Below, piece after piece: positions 1 through 12,456 of a stretch of DNA of 64,000 nt; the first letter of the stretch is position 1, and the number at the start of each line of letters is the position of its first letter. The notes below the pieces were generated by a model that saw only the letters and a program-made list of their open reading frames with translations, searched no databases and was not told where the DNA came from. The translations under genes and the position numbers were made by a program. Source of the DNA: Gymnogyps californianus (Eukaryota; Chordata; Aves; Accipitriformes; Cathartidae); the NCBI RefSeq assembly GCF_018139145.2, contig NC_059471.1:81180520-81244519 (forward strand), written 5' to 3'.

Positions 1-61
1 AGCTGCAGCATTTGGTCAACTCTGCATCCCTCCTTTAATCTTTCTTGCATTCTAAGCATAA

Positions 62-118
62 TTAATGATGTGCTCAGTTTGAGCACATTATAAGCTCAAT
101 TTGAGCACAGTTAATGAT
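62..118. repeat. Nested inverted and direct repeat cluster with homeodomain-like words
   Basis: The word TTAATGAT occurs at 62-69 and again at 111-118. Between the copies lie two similar hairpins: GTGCTCA (70-76) pairs with TGAGCAC (80-86), and GCTCAA (94-99) pairs with TTGAGC (101-106). The two hairpins are themselves near-direct repeats of each other. TTAATGAT contains a homeodomain-type TAAT core. The geometry is seen directly; any protein binding is inference. Confidence 0.6.
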
Positions 119-3100
119 TTCAACCCTTGCTATCCTCAGCATTATCTTATATAGTCGGGGTCAAAACAATCTGAATGTTCCTACAGTTACAGTGCTTTCC
201 CCAGCCACAGCAGTTAACTGGTTAGGAAGAAACCACCGTATGTAACAGCCAGATTGGGGAGAGTCGGTATTTGGCACTTCAGCTGTGTTTCATCTGAGAA
301 ATGATTCTGCAGCCTGAACAATCAGTGCACGGCTCTTTGGGGGGATTTGCAAAGCCCCTGGGGTCCGTTCCTGGCTTGCACTGCAGTCAGAACAATGTCT
401 GCATGGGCCAGCCGTCATTATAGAGAACATACCCTACAGATTAACCAGCCTTTCTTAATCCATAAAGATTCAGTAAAGGGCACAGAAAAAATGTGCAGAT
501 TGCTTAGGAAACTAGACAGTCAACTATATTAGCTAGGGAGAGTCGCTTCGTTGTCTCAAAGTTGTGTCCACAGAGGCATCTAATTCTCAGGAGAACCATC
601 CCCTGTGAAGTGTTCTCTGGCTAGTTTAATCACTAGGAAGGGCTAATACCTAAAATAAAGCTAAAATCATATCTGTTTCTATCGAGTACAACCAATGTTA
701 TTGTTTTTCTTTCCTAATGTATTCTAAAAGACAACTTTTTCCCCCTTTGAAGTAAGCTCTTTCTTTCAACAGTTGCTAGTGAGAACTGGACTGTGAGTGT
801 GCTGCACACAATTTGATGTGGAGTGCTGCAGGGCTGCTGCGTCAAATGCTAGCTGAGTGTTTCTCCTTTGATAAATGCAGCAGAAATGAGTGGCTGCAAT
901 AATTGTGCCATGGAAAAGGACCATTCCAAATAATTAAAAAGTGAGATCAACTGTTATTCTCTACTTCTGAAGTTTCCCACTAGGTAGCATGAAAAGGTAT
1001 TTCCCTATTATGAAGCCTTATGATTTATAAAGTATATTTATGTTTAGATCATTACCAAAGTTGCATTTTGCCTAGAGACAAATTTTACTCACCTAACTCT
1101 CAAATTAGATGATCATTAGGCACCAAAATTTCTGAATGAGTTAGAGGGGGCAACCAGACTCTTGAAGTCCCCAAGGCTGGGAAGAGAGACACCTAAGCTC
1201 TGCTGCAATTCAGGGATGAGGGGGAAGACACAAACTCTACTGAAGGCCCCAAAATGGCCCCAGTCAGCACTGAGTTCCAGAAAAAAACAAAGCACAAGAG
1301 GTGCCATCATCAGCTCTTTCCTTTTTCACAGTAGCCTCATGGTTAGAGACTGTTGGGATCTGGTAGGGCTGGGATCCAGTTATAATGTTAGGTAAATTAG
1401 GTCCCCATAATATAGCTCTTCTAGGCGTTGAGGGGCACCTGACCTCCTGATGTAAGTGCAGCTCACTTACTTACCCTAGTGCAGCTCCTTCTTTGCTAAC
1501 TGCTGCTCTGGTTGGCTTTCTGGCAAGCCAGAAGGAGCATTGTCCTACAAGCATTTGTAGACTTCTCCTTAGAGATGTCTCATCTGGATATTCTGAGTAA
1601 TGTTGAGATGTAGACTCTGTACCTTGATTTTTATAGGGAACTTAGGCTCCTGCTTGTACTCCCATAATTACCATACTGGGGGGTCCATCACATTTTTAGG
1701 CCTTGCTGTAACCTGAACACAGTACTTGGCTTCATGTAAGTACAGTTACAAGAACAGAATGGACAAAGTCTGAGTTTGCCTCTGTAAAATTCCACACTTC
1801 TGAAAATCCTGGTTTCCAGACTGCTCAACAGTTGGTTCAGAGTTTCTGATGCCTTAAGGTATTTCACTGGCACAGAATATTCAAATGGTCAAATGGTTGG
1901 AAAAAACCCAACAAACAAAACCAAAAACCAGAATATCTAACATCCATTTGTCATTGACGAGAATATTTAATCTTCTTCTATTCAGTCACTGCTTGAGATC
2001 AATCGTCATTTGGATTATTGTAGTAATTCATGATTTTTAATCTCTGTCCTACATTTAAGCACCTTTTTCATCATCATATTTATTTGTTTATTCAATTAAC
2101 TAATTCAAGTGGTACTATAATTAGAGGTAGAACAAAGGTATAAACAGAGTCTGGCTGAAGGTTTTCCACACCACAGATAATCAACATTGAATCTGAATTA
2201 TCTTTTGGCCACATCTCAACTTCTAAGGAACACTACCACAAAGCACTAGTCACAGGAGCACGAGGAATAACTCATAGTCTCCGCTGCACCTCTCCTTTCC
2301 AAGCCTGCAGGAACATACATGAAACCATTCCCTCAGATGTTGTGAGATCCAGCTGGACATTCAGCCCAGGATGAGACATGGTGGAGAGGCCAGGTTGAAT
2401 GCACATCCATCCTCCATGTTTCTAACAGGCAGCACCCTACCAAGATGACCAGCTCCTGCAGTTTCTATTGTTGGTGCCCAGAGTTACACCAGACATCGTA
2501 TAGGACGTGTGAGCTCTTCACATCAGCCTGTTAACACTGACCATCCTCTCCAGTGTAAAAACCTGCAACAGCTGTGATATTGCTTGATAGACGCAGAGGG
2601 AGTGAGGGGCAGGACTAAAATGTTTTCCTATGGCAAAAAGGGGCATACTGGAGCACATGCAGCTGCCTGGTGGCCAGCCCCTCACAGACAGGTACGGGAC
2701 CTGCTCTTCCATGGACGACACAATGTGGCGCCGCAAAAGGCTGAGCCCTCTCTTCCCATCCCCTAATGGAAGTTTACTCTTTCTTAAATGGAGAATTGCA
2801 ACTCACTATTGACACAAGGTAAGGGACGAGAAACAAGCAGTTGACCCTTTCCACTCCTGCCCCTACCAGGGTAGTGCCTTCATTCTGTATGCTCCCTCAG
2901 CAATACATTTATGTATTCTTTTGTGTAGTTCCTGGCACAAAGACCTTCCAGCAAAGCCTGATCTGCACCACTCCTTTCCCTCAAACCACCAGCACACCAA
3001 GCCCCATGCACAGAAGCACCAGGTGCTCTTCTCTACCTAGAGGAGTGACATGCAAACAGCAGTTAGAGCAGCAGCGTGGACACCTCCTCCCCGGCACAGC

Positions 3101-3640
3101 CGGAGGCCACTGCCGCCACCACCTCCTCCCATCTCCATTGTCCTGGTGCTGTAGGGCTCTGGGAACAGAAATGCACAGAGGAAAAAGGTGGAGAACTGCG
3201 ATACTTGGCCGAGGATCCTCCCTGTTGGGACTGACCTTTTAGCTGGTCCTCAGAAGGTCTGGCGGGCCATTTCCTTCCCACCGCTCCTTCCTGCTAAGCT
3301 CACAGCTTGTCAGGGGAGGAGTATTCAGTGAGTAACTGCATTGCACTACACAGCCATAACAGGAATCACAGTTAGCTTACTTTCTTACAGATGCACACCG
3401 TCTGCCTTTCTCAGATCAATGGAAAACCAAATCCATTGTTACATCTACCACCGCTCCATCTGCGCTGAGCATGATGGGCTGGCAGTTTATCACAGCAGCC
3501 AGCCACTCTCTATCCTCCTATCTTTCCTGCAGCGCCAAAAGGGCCCCACAATTGTCTCCGCATTTAGATTTTCTATGAGCTTCAAAGAGAAGATCTTATC
3601 AGTTATAAGGGCATTCAAGTACCAGAGGACACTTCAGAGA
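119..3640. other. Unannotated AT-rich non-coding DNA
   Basis: No gene is recognised here. Open frames on both strands (up to 133 codons at 2841-3242) resemble no protein family I know and overlap frames on the other strand. Small hairpins are visible: GTAAGTG/CACTTAC at 1452-1470 with a 5-nt loop, and TTCTGGC/GCCAGAA at 1518-1533 with a 2-nt loop. A homeodomain-like AT-rich tract with several TAAT/ATTA words lies at about 2040-2130. I could not place any known repeat family here with confidence. Confidence 0.6.
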
Positions 3641-3767
3641 GGCCAGCGTCCTTGTGTGCATGAGGAGAACTAGCAGCGGCGCACGGGCGCTCTGCGCTGC
3701 CTCCGAAGCAGCAGAGGACACGTCGGGCACCCCTCCAACACCCTGGGGCAAACGCTCCCCTCGCCCG

Positions 3768-3785
3768 CTGCTGCTGCTGCTGCTG
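3768..3785. repeat. (CTG)6 trinucleotide repeat
   Basis: Six uninterrupted CTG units lie inside the CpG-rich block. The run is short enough to be stable and may be polymorphic. Confidence 0.9.
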
Positions 3786-3917
3786 CACCGATTGCTCGGG
3801 GTATTTCGTGATCCACTGCTCCAGGCTCTAGATTCGGACGCAATGTTTATTAATCAGTGTCAGGGTAATGAGCAGGGATTTAATTTACTGGCTCCGGCGG
3901 GTTCAGGTGGCGGAGGC

Positions 3918-3930
3918 CCACTAGGTGGCA
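3918..3930 (+). promoter_or_regulatory. CTCF-like binding word
   Basis: The 13 bases CCACTAGGTGGCA agree with the first 13 positions of the established vertebrate CTCF core CCASYAGRKGGCRS; the base after them breaks the last position. The word sits within the CpG-rich block. Occupancy cannot be judged from sequence. Confidence 0.45.
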
Positions 3931-4010
3931 TTCCAATCCTCGGCATGGCAGCGGCTGCGGCGCTGGTGCCACAAGCCAAAGGCCATTGGGGTGTCCTTGC
4001 TGTCCCCTGA

Positions 4011-7000
4011 CTTCTGATTCTTGCAGGAATCAAAGCTGTTTAATTCTTTGCTCTAAATGTGTCGTTTTTCTCATGAATTTTCTTAGATATGCCAATTAAA
4101 AGCTAATATATATATTTTTTTTCTTTTAGCTTGATATACTGATACTCTGGAGGGAAAGGGAAAGGGAGAGGAAAGAAAGAAACCTTTTTCTTTGTTTGGA
4201 CTATTTGGCAGGGCTAAAGCATGACTGTCTGCTTTGGCTTCTTAAACCCCATATCACATCTGTAAAAACATAGTGGTAAAAGGAGGAAAAAATAATCTGC
4301 AATGCTTTCCTGGTGGTTTCTGTGAGGCTTTCATGTAACCAATACATTTTCACCAATTATGCATTTAGGTCACAGGAAGAGTTGGAAGAAGGAATTCCTT
4401 TGCCATTTCAAAGTTGCTGTCAGGAAGAAAATATAGCCAAGCTGATGGAGCTAGAAGAAATGCAGTTTTGTTCTTCTGTCCTGATATTTTTCGTCTCTAC
4501 TTTCTTTACCATCATTCTTATTTGCATAAGCATTTCCCCCGGCATAGCAAAATCTGTGTAGGGAATGCACAGAGGCCCTTAGAGAGTGGAAATCTCTTCT
4601 TTTGCAATGGCAATTCTAAAACATACGTAAACACCATTAGAGAATTGAGTAAAAGGTCTTCCCTGTAAAGCATTTGGTCAGATCTAGAAAACAGCATAGG
4701 CTCCTTGGTGGGCAGCATTACCATATGTAACCTTTAGGCTTCTGTGCAATTTACAACCCCAAGTTAGGTGCTTAAATACCGTTTTAAAAGTATGATGAGA
4801 ATTAAGTGCTAAGGAACGAGTTTCACTGTAGCCACCACACAGAGCAGGCAAAAGCTGATGTTAGCTACTGAAAAATACCAGAGAAGACCTAAAAATCTCA
4901 CCTCTTCCCTGTATTGGAGATCACAGGAGTCTCCTGTCCCTCTGGATCATATGCCCGGGGCAAAATCTCAGAGCACTTGCTCACCTTTTTCTTGTGAAAA
5001 ATGTCTGAGAACTTGTGGAAATGCTTCTGGTGCTGTGGCTCGCATCTTACATGTGCTTAGAGCATTGAGCAGGAAGCAGAAAATGGGGGCTCAGGGCTTT
5101 CCACCCCCTCCACTTCTTTTCAGGAGGCTGACATCACCCCCCAACCCCCCAGCAAAATTAACACGGGAAAGGCAGGAGGGAGAGGAGAGATACTACTGCA
5201 GTTAGTAGGAGGAGGAAGCTCTGCATTCCCACCCCTTCTCCCAACTTTGCTCATGTATTTTACTTACTTTTCTTAAATGTACAATATATTACCAGGCTTG
5301 GGAACAACGACAGAACTGGAGTCTCCCACCTCTGAAGTAAATGCCACAGCAATTAGACTAGAGGGTTTCCTTTTGCATACTGTGGCCCAGAATCATGCAT
5401 TCCTGTGGCCCAGCTTCAGCAGGAAAGGCAAAGACTGCTTTTCTCTCTGCTTTTTCCTAGCCTGAAGGTCAGGGCAGTCCCTTGAGAGATGAGGCTGTGG
5501 CTGCTGATAGCTCCAGGCTGAGGAGGGTCTTACAGCCATGTGACGCTCTTCTGGTGCATCGCTTCTTCCTTGGGTGATGTACCTGAAAGTAAGTAGGTTG
5601 TGACATTCAGCAGTGCCAGAGCACCAGCTCAGGCTGGGGAGAGGCCAGATTTGTGAGCCCCAAAAGGCAGGAGGTGGGTGCCAGAAGGCTGGCTTGGCTA
5701 AGACAGACCAAGTTCTCCCATGTGCTGGAGGCTGTCTCCAAAAGCTTAAGGAGTCATGGCAAAGCGCAGCATGCTTGTTTAGAGATCTGTAGCTGGCTCT
5801 GAAGGATATGGGTCCTGCACAGGAGGCAACACAACTTGTTGCTTGGGCTAGCAACAACCCTCCCTTCTAGGAAGGGTGGAGAAAAGATTAGCGGGAATTA
5901 AGTGTTGTACCTACAGGGCTAGAATACCCCGGGGACTATGGTTAGTGTCTTGGTGTAGCACGTATTGCCCTGTACCAGCTTGTTTGGAGCAATGCGGCTG
6001 GCAGTGAGTAAATTGATTCCTACTGACTCTGAGGGATCTGAGAGGTGAAGGAGATTTTGTGAAACCTTATTTGAAGTTGTTAGGGACCAAAGCTGCTTAT
6101 TACACAACAGTTACCTTTACAGCCCTGGACTGAGGTCTCTCTCTGCTAAGAGTGAAATACAGAGTATGCCTCTAATCCAGAGCAATTTTTATTCAGTTGA
6201 TTTCATTTTGGAAGCAAAAGAGCTAAGAACTACTTCAAAGGTTAAATTTAGCATATTTGTACTATATATACACAATCATTTAGGATATTTAAATTGATTC
6301 TTAAAATAGTTTCCCCAGTAAGCAGAAAAATCTCCTAACTGGCTTAAAAGAAAAAAATGTTAAATTCTGCTATAATTAAGGTTACACATGCAAAAGTTAG
6401 CAGTTTGCTTATGTTTATGAAATAAATCTGTCCTGTGAGACAGGGCATTTGGAGGTAGGGCTCTTTCATGCCTTCCTCTCGGAGGTGTCCTACTTTCCAC
6501 AAATACTAAATATGCATTTCACAGAATGAGAGTGACTTTCTGGAACAACCTCTAGGACTTTTACCTTACTCCTGCTGTTCCCTAGCTTTCTCTAGCAAAT
6601 TGTTAATTATTTAGTCAATGTTGACCAGTAAGAACTGAAGACATTAAAGTTCCCTATGATATCACCTGTTAGTCCTGGTATTTTCCTGAGGATGACTCCT
6701 AAATCACCGGGCTGCTGACTAGCATTAAAAAGCAAAAATGGCATTTCTGAGAGTAAAAGTCTTCATTTCCTTTACTTTTCTTACAAACACAATGAAGTGG
6801 ATCATGCTGAATGAAAGAAAATCTTTTTCTGACATTTTTGTGAGGAAAAAGCACTCAAAAATATTGTGGTCTCCCCCCACCCAAGAATTTAGTTTTATTG
6901 CTTAGGCAAAAGCATTAGTCATTTCTACAGCCCCTCTTAATCCCTTGCAGGCACTTAGACTCAGATCTTACCATTTCTTCCAAGGCTGTATCTTACTAAA

Positions 7001-7300
7001 TTGGGGGAATAAAATCTTGTCCTTTGTTAGAGTAAGTACTAAACCATCCATGTACTTTGTGGGGCCTAAGATTTACAGCCTGTTTATGAAAGATAAGAAA
7101 AATCAGGCTTTGAAATTCCCGCTGACAAATTTTGCAGCAGTGGAAATATTAGCTTTGCTCTTCTAGTCAGTTCCTAGTTTGAATAGTTCTGGTTTACCGT
7201 GCTCTAAACCCTGTTTACTTTCTGTTTTCCAGCACTGCTATCAGCTAGGAATTACCTTTCACCCGAGAAGTGTGTTTTTATATTTCGGTGCAATAGTATA
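4011..7300. other. Unannotated non-coding DNA with simple repeats
   Basis: No gene is recognised. (TA)5 at 4106-4115 runs into a T tract, and a purine-rich tract follows at about 4150-4190. A TTAGGTGCTTAAATA word at 4764-4778 belongs to a motif that recurs elsewhere in the window. The 155-codon minus-strand frame at 5393-5857 has no recognisable domain and is treated as chance. A strongly AT-rich stretch at 6180-6420 holds several ATTTA/TAAAT words. Confidence 0.6.
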
Positions 7301-7304
7301 TATT

Positions 7305-7372
7305 AAAGTGTGTTAAGTGCTTTTAAGCCATAGACTGGCAGGTGCTATATAAATATTTATCTTTATTATGAT
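7305..7372 (+). mobile_element. L2/CORE-SINE type 3' tail, ancient fragment
   Basis: The run of words AAGTGCTTTTAAGCC, GGTGCTATATAAAT and then ATTTATCTTTATTATG matches the common pattern of old L2-related LINE and CORE-SINE tails, where a GCTATATAAAT word precedes a TTATTAT-rich end. Only the tail is visible and the body is too decayed to assign. The family name rests on pattern recognition, not alignment. Confidence 0.5.
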
Positions 7373-9845
7373 TGCTTAAAGCAGAAGGCTCAGCAGTATA
7401 TAAAAGAAAAAAAAATTAAGTAGCCCCACCCTCTGCCCTTGGTTTTCACGTCTATTTCATAATCAATTCAGCGAGAGAAATCCCTCACAGAAAGAAAACA
7501 TTCAAACTGCCTTGCAGCACAAAACAAGGATAGTTTTAATCCATGTCAAATTCCCAGATTTACAGTCACAGTTGATTCAGTTTTGAAATGACCTGCAACA
7601 CAGTTTATCCCAGACAAATGTAACTGAATAGTTTCATAACAAAAAAACCCTTTTATATTCTCTTCTTTGCAATCAACCCAGATCCTTTTTTGCTTTCATT
7701 GAAGTGGAGTTTATTCAGAATATTCCAGCTAGTGGGATGGTGGAAATGGGAAGGATGTCTTTCTTTGGGGAAAAAGACTATGTGGCACTCAGCAGAATGT
7801 GTGTTTGCTGGACCATTCTTGTGCTATTGTTCCAGGACTACTAAGGTTTACTTAAAAACACCAAAAGTTTCAGAGAGGCCAGGTGCCTTATATTATATGT
7901 TTGAGTGTTCCTTCCTGACCAAGTTGCTTTTCTCATTAGAGTTTTTTGTCCCATTCCCATTTGAGGTTTGTTTCCTGTTCCTTTTCATTCCACCTTAGCT
8001 TTTCACGCAATGACATCCAAATAGAAAGAGACAGTCATTGCCATGGTTTTCACTCTGAAACTGAACTTCCTGGCTTTTATGGCTTATAATCAATCCCATA
8101 ATGTCCTGTGATTTCTATGTATGAGTGGCAAGAAGTAAAAGGGAGTTTATTTTGCCTGTATGCAGACAGGCCAACTTTCACACATTAGGAGCAGCAACTA
8201 ATCACCCACAACATTTCCTAAAGTTTATGGTGCTGGCAGACAGCTGTTTTCATTCTGATATGATGGTTTCTTTGCAGACTCCTGCTGCCAGCAGCGTCTC
8301 AACCACTTTACTAGCGCTCCACGCACCGCACATCCTGAGCTACTGCCTTTAAAACTCCTTTCTACTTTATACACACAAAGGCAAACTAGACTGCCAAAAA
8401 ATACTAGGGAGACAGACATATTGTTACTATAGCCATCTGCTGTACCAAAGGGAAATTTCAGTTGCCAACACCTAGAACTGAAAGAAGAAAATGATAACAT
8501 GTAGGCATGCATCCCAGGTCCCTCAATAAAAGCTTTTAACCTTACTTTCTGGTTTGATTTTTTTCTTCCCCTTTTAAATCTTGGCCCTTGAAGTGGTAAA
8601 AATGCATTAACTCTACTGTTTATGCTATAGGAAATAAAAAAGTTACCTATATTCTCTGAAAGTTAACCAATGTTACTGTAAATACATGTATCCCACATAT
8701 GCTATAAATGTATAGAAGTTTGAGCCTTGCCTAAGTAATCATTGATAACAATATTTAACAGCTCTTTAATATTTGACTTGATTAATGCGGAGCTTAAGAG
8801 ACTGGAGAAAGCATTCATTTCAGCTCTGCAATGTTGGCTACACAGCTTTGTCTGTAATCTCCTATCATCTGCAAACTTGTTCCAATGCTTCTTGTCTTCA
8901 AAGACTTCAAAAGCATGTTCTTGAAGCCAAGAATATAGCCCACTGCCAACCAACAGTCCAAGTATCTGTCTTTAAACAGAACTAGTGCTGGAAGACCGGC
9001 ATCTTTTGCCATGGATAGCATGAGGCTGAGTTCACAAATACTGGTGTGAGGCGCCCAGAAATGTTCCCTTTAACCAGTTCAGCCTGATGACTGGCAGCCT
9101 GAAGATAAAATCTTCTAGGAATGAAACATGGGAAAACCTCAACAAATTCTGCAGATCTCTGAACCGCTGTCAATTGTTAAATATGGGAGAAGAAACAAGT
9201 GCATTGGGGGAAGGGAAAGAGTTCCCTTTAATCCATCCCTTGAACGAATATTTATGATCTCTGAGTAATGAGGTATTAAAATCTGAACATTTGAAGTATA
9301 TTCACTTTCTTTCGCTCCCACTGATACAGACACATTTGTAATTATGCATATTTGTTCAGTACAGTCATGTTGTTTTTAAATTCCATCTAATTATTATTTA
9401 TATGATTACAGTTCCTAGGAGCCCAGTCACAGACCGGAAGGCTACCATGCTAAATGTAGAAGACATGCGAAAAAATGTCTTGAACTCCAAATATTATAGG
9501 AAATCCGCCCATTAACTTCAATGTTGTTTTTCCAGCTGGTTTTATCATGCTTCTAATTAATCTGCTACACACAAAGACAGTAGCAAGCATAATTTACTAA
9601 AAATCAACACAAAGAACAGATCTTAAACATGGCAGGATTTGCCAAAGCATCTAAATCTCTATACTGCTTTGGCAGTATAATGCAAGTTACATTTTAAAAT
9701 TCATTGAAAAGCTTTAAGTATTTTGTTAAAAACCTTACCAACACAGGTTCAGTAAGTAATGGGTGAAGGCACTATTTTATTTGTCTTTTATGTGAGCGAT
9801 TGTGCTTATATGAAAAAAAGAGCAAGTCCCTAATGCAGAAATTAG
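7373..9845. other. Unannotated non-coding DNA
   Basis: No gene or clear repeat is seen. Open frames of 60-103 codons occur on both strands (7690-7998 plus; 8225-8512 and 8702-8953 minus) without recognisable domains. An AT-rich segment around 9340-9420 has TAATTATTA and ATGCATAT words that could bind homeodomain or POU proteins, on motif evidence only. Confidence 0.6.
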
Positions 9846-9925
9846 AGTGAAATTCTGTGGGGCCTCCATTACACAAGAGCTCAAACTTGTCAGTTGTAAT
9901 GGCCCTATCTTGTGTTACATCTGAG
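9846..9925 (+). mobile_element. Ancient CR1-like LINE 3' end fragment
   Basis: The order of words (a GTGAAATTCTG start, CATTACACAAGAG, a CTCAAACTTGTCAG segment, then TAATGGCCCTATCTTGTGTTAC) follows the 3' UTR pattern of old amniote CR1 elements, in which a TTACACAGGAGGTCAGACTAG block precedes AATGGTCCCTTCT. It is heavily diverged and has lost the octamer tail. The sense strand is plus. Confidence 0.6.
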
Positions 9926-10984
9926 GCACGTAGATTTAAAGAAGCTGAAATAAATGAATAAATAATATTTCTTTTTGAAAGTAGCTAATGCACAAAAGAA
10001 AACATTGTCCCAAAAGACATCAAAGAGCACTTTTCTCAAGCAGCAAAGAGCTGCTTGGCTCTTGCAGAGCTGCTGGGAAGATTGTCAGAGCCTACTTAAC
10101 TAGATGTCAAGAGATATCCTCTCTTCAGGTGACTTCTCCAATGACTCAAAGGCACTGCCATAGCTTCTGCCGTGCTCCTTTCCACAATAACAATGAAGTT
10201 TTCATGACTGGGGAATATCCACCGCCTCAGCTGGAGAACAGCCTTTGGTCTCAGCAACATCTAGTGCAATGTAATGTTATTGTGGGAATGGGTTTGATAA
10301 TTGGATGGGAGGGAGGAAAGAAGATACATTATAGCCATGTTTTAACTGCTAATCGCAGGGTACAGGATAGCCATACTTGTAGGTGCAACCTGATAAGTAC
10401 AGACAGGCACTGGAAATGGATTTGATATCAGCTAGATCCCTGTTAAATGCATTTAGTGTATTCATATTGGAAATTGTGCCCGGTGGCTTGTTTTAGGACT
10501 CAGGCTGCATTTGGCAGAACATCACTCCGGCCCCCAGTGAGACACAGCCCCTGCGGCGAGCCCAGCAAGCGCAGCCCCAGCAGAGCTCTGCTGAGTGTGA
10601 TCCATCCCTGCTCCCCTCCTGCGCTTCACTTTCAACCAGTGGACAGATTTCCCCCTGCCCTGAGCAAGACAAACATCTCTTTCTAATGGTGCTCCTTCCG
10701 AAATCTCAGAGGTCCCCCGCTGTTAGCTGTCTGCCTGAGGAAGGTCACTGTGGACAGTGCCCCAGCAGTAGAAACGTGTGCTCAGAATTAAAGGCAAGAA
10801 GCAGTCACAGCTGAGGCCCTCCTATGGGGCCACGTAACAGCGTGCGTCCTATCAATCAGCACAAAGCAGGACAGGTAACCCTTGAGAGGCAAGTATTTGC
10901 ACCCTTCGTATCAGGCACCTAGCTTGGGTGCCTGCGCTCCTGGGACCCTCTTGCAATCAAAAAGACCATAAGCCTCTCCTCTGA

Positions 10985-11155
10985 ATTACGTGCCGGATGC
11001 ACGTGCCGTTTCTGCACTGGCTACCTAGGGAGCCGTCATCCCTTGTCTGGAAACAGAAAGGTCGTAAATGCCTTAAGTAGATGGTGTGAGCGACTCCCGC
11101 CTCTGCTCCGCCTCGGCAGTGGGTTGGCAATTGACGGCGATGCACGCAGGCGAGA
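10985..11155. promoter_or_regulatory. Small CpG-rich patch
   Basis: About 14 CpGs fall within 170 bases, including ACGTGCCG, CACGTG-like and GACGGCGATGCACGC words, within otherwise CpG-poor DNA. An E-box-type CACGTG is nearly formed at the GCACGTGCC word. A regulatory role is inference; the patch is too short to be called a CpG island with confidence. Confidence 0.3.
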
Positions 11156-12438
11156 GGAGAACAAAGGAAATCACCTTTATTTCTGGAAGAAGAAAAAGAA
11201 TGTTCTATTTTTCTTTTAGAGTACGCAGGATTACTGATTCATTTATTCATAGTACTTGGTTTTTAATCTGTCAGGGAATAATGACCCATTATTTTATACT
11301 TATGGGAAATGACACTTTCTAGTACCTGGTATTTGCAGCTGTCAAATTATATATGTCAGCATCTGTCACTCTGCAGCGGTGCTTAACGAATGAGTTTTGC
11401 ATATCCCAATGAGCTTCTACTAGAACAGAGAAAAATATTAACACCTTTTCTGGCAACTGTAGGGGCTGACTGCTTTTTTGGCATATTCACTTCTGCTCCA
11501 TATAGCCTTACCGTATACAGCCTGGACTGCATCGTCTCAACGGTTGTAACAGGCCCAATTAAATACACTAACACACAGATTTCCACCCGTAAACTGTAGA
11601 ATGGAATATCTTCCTTCCTAATTCAAATGACTACTTAATGAAAAATGAAAATAACAGCATTAAAATGAAAGTATGGAATCCCTAGCAGCATGAGCTGTCA
11701 ATAAAAATTTAAAACCTCTAGGGCTTTGTCCAGTTAGTTTGGAGTAAAGACAGTCCTCTGTGGTCCTCAGGCCCTCCGTGAGGCTGTCCTGTCCAACTTG
11801 CACCCAAAACTTTCCAGAGGAAAAAGCAATGAGTTACTCATCACATCACAAAAATGAGGGAGAAAGCAGCAGATGATCACATATTTACATTTTAAATTTT
11901 GCTATCCTATGAAACTAGGAAGTTATTCAATTACCACAAAGAAACCACCAAAATCCTATCCCAGATAAGCGTGGCAATGCAGTGTCTACAGCATCAAATG
12001 TCTCTACAGACTTCTTTGTGTCTCTAACTCTGAACAACCTCATGTCTTTCAAGGATATCGTGTCAAAATTATAGCTGATCCATACACAGAGGCCAGACCC
12101 TTCCTTGATAGATATTCTTTACACAAGCTCACAGAAAGAACCTTTTCCTTTTTTGTCATAAATTCTTCATCTTTTTCTACATTGCAAACTGATACCTATT
12201 TTATAACAAATTATCTGCTGCAAAATACCTAGGCATTATTTAATAGTGCCAAGTGGGCAAGCACATCATTAGCATACAGAAATAACTTTGCTCATAAGGC
12301 TCACTGCATCACTGTGATTTACGCAGAGCGAAAAGGACAGAAGCCAGACAAGTCAGACAGCAAAGAATAGGTGATGCTGCTCCAGGGAGGAAGTATACTG
12401 TTCCCCCACTCAAAGGCATATTAGTCTTTCTTGTTTTC

Positions 12439-12456
12439 TTTTTTTTTTTTTTTTTT
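12439..12456. repeat. Poly-T tract (18 bases)
   Basis: An uninterrupted run of 18 T preceded by a T-rich stretch. No retrotransposed gene body is recognisable beside it, so it is treated as a simple homopolymer. Confidence 0.9.

Larger units (their letters stand above)
3660..3985. promoter_or_regulatory. CpG-rich block, candidate small CpG island or regulatory element
   Basis: CpG dinucleotides are dense here, about 16 by hand count between 3670 and 3850 with more up to 3985, against CpG-poor flanks. The block holds a (CTG)6 run at 3768-3785 and a CTCF-like word at 3918-3930. Between 3840 and 3895 it switches to an AT-rich stretch with TTTATTAATCA and TTTAATTTA words. A 119-codon plus-strand frame (3654-4010) spans it but reads as low-complexity Leu, Gly and Ala runs, and I do not accept it as a gene. 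An unmethylated promoter or enhancer would fit, but no transcription start is seen. Confidence 0.45.

Noticed and set aside
1335..1380. tRNA-derived SINE head
   Set aside because: ATGGTTAGAGACTG followed by GGGATCCAGT hints at A and B boxes, but the B-box match is poor and no SINE body is recognisable.
3654..4010. 118-residue plus-strand frame with poly-Leu and poly-Gly
   Set aside because: The frame coincides with the CpG-rich block, and the Leu run is simply the (CTG)6 repeat. GC-rich DNA lacks stops by composition.
5393..5857. 154-residue minus-strand open frame
   Set aside because: It is the longest frame in the window, but it has no recognisable domain, is rich in residues favoured by random translation of this composition (Ser, Pro, Trp, His), has no splice context, and its length is within chance for 64 kb read in six frames.
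9988..10425. 145-residue plus-strand open frame
   Set aside because: No conserved motif and no splice or start context beyond an ATG.
12439..12456. Poly-A tail of a processed pseudogene (minus strand)
   Set aside because: No coding-like sequence or truncated gene precedes it, and CR1 machinery of birds rarely makes processed pseudogenes.
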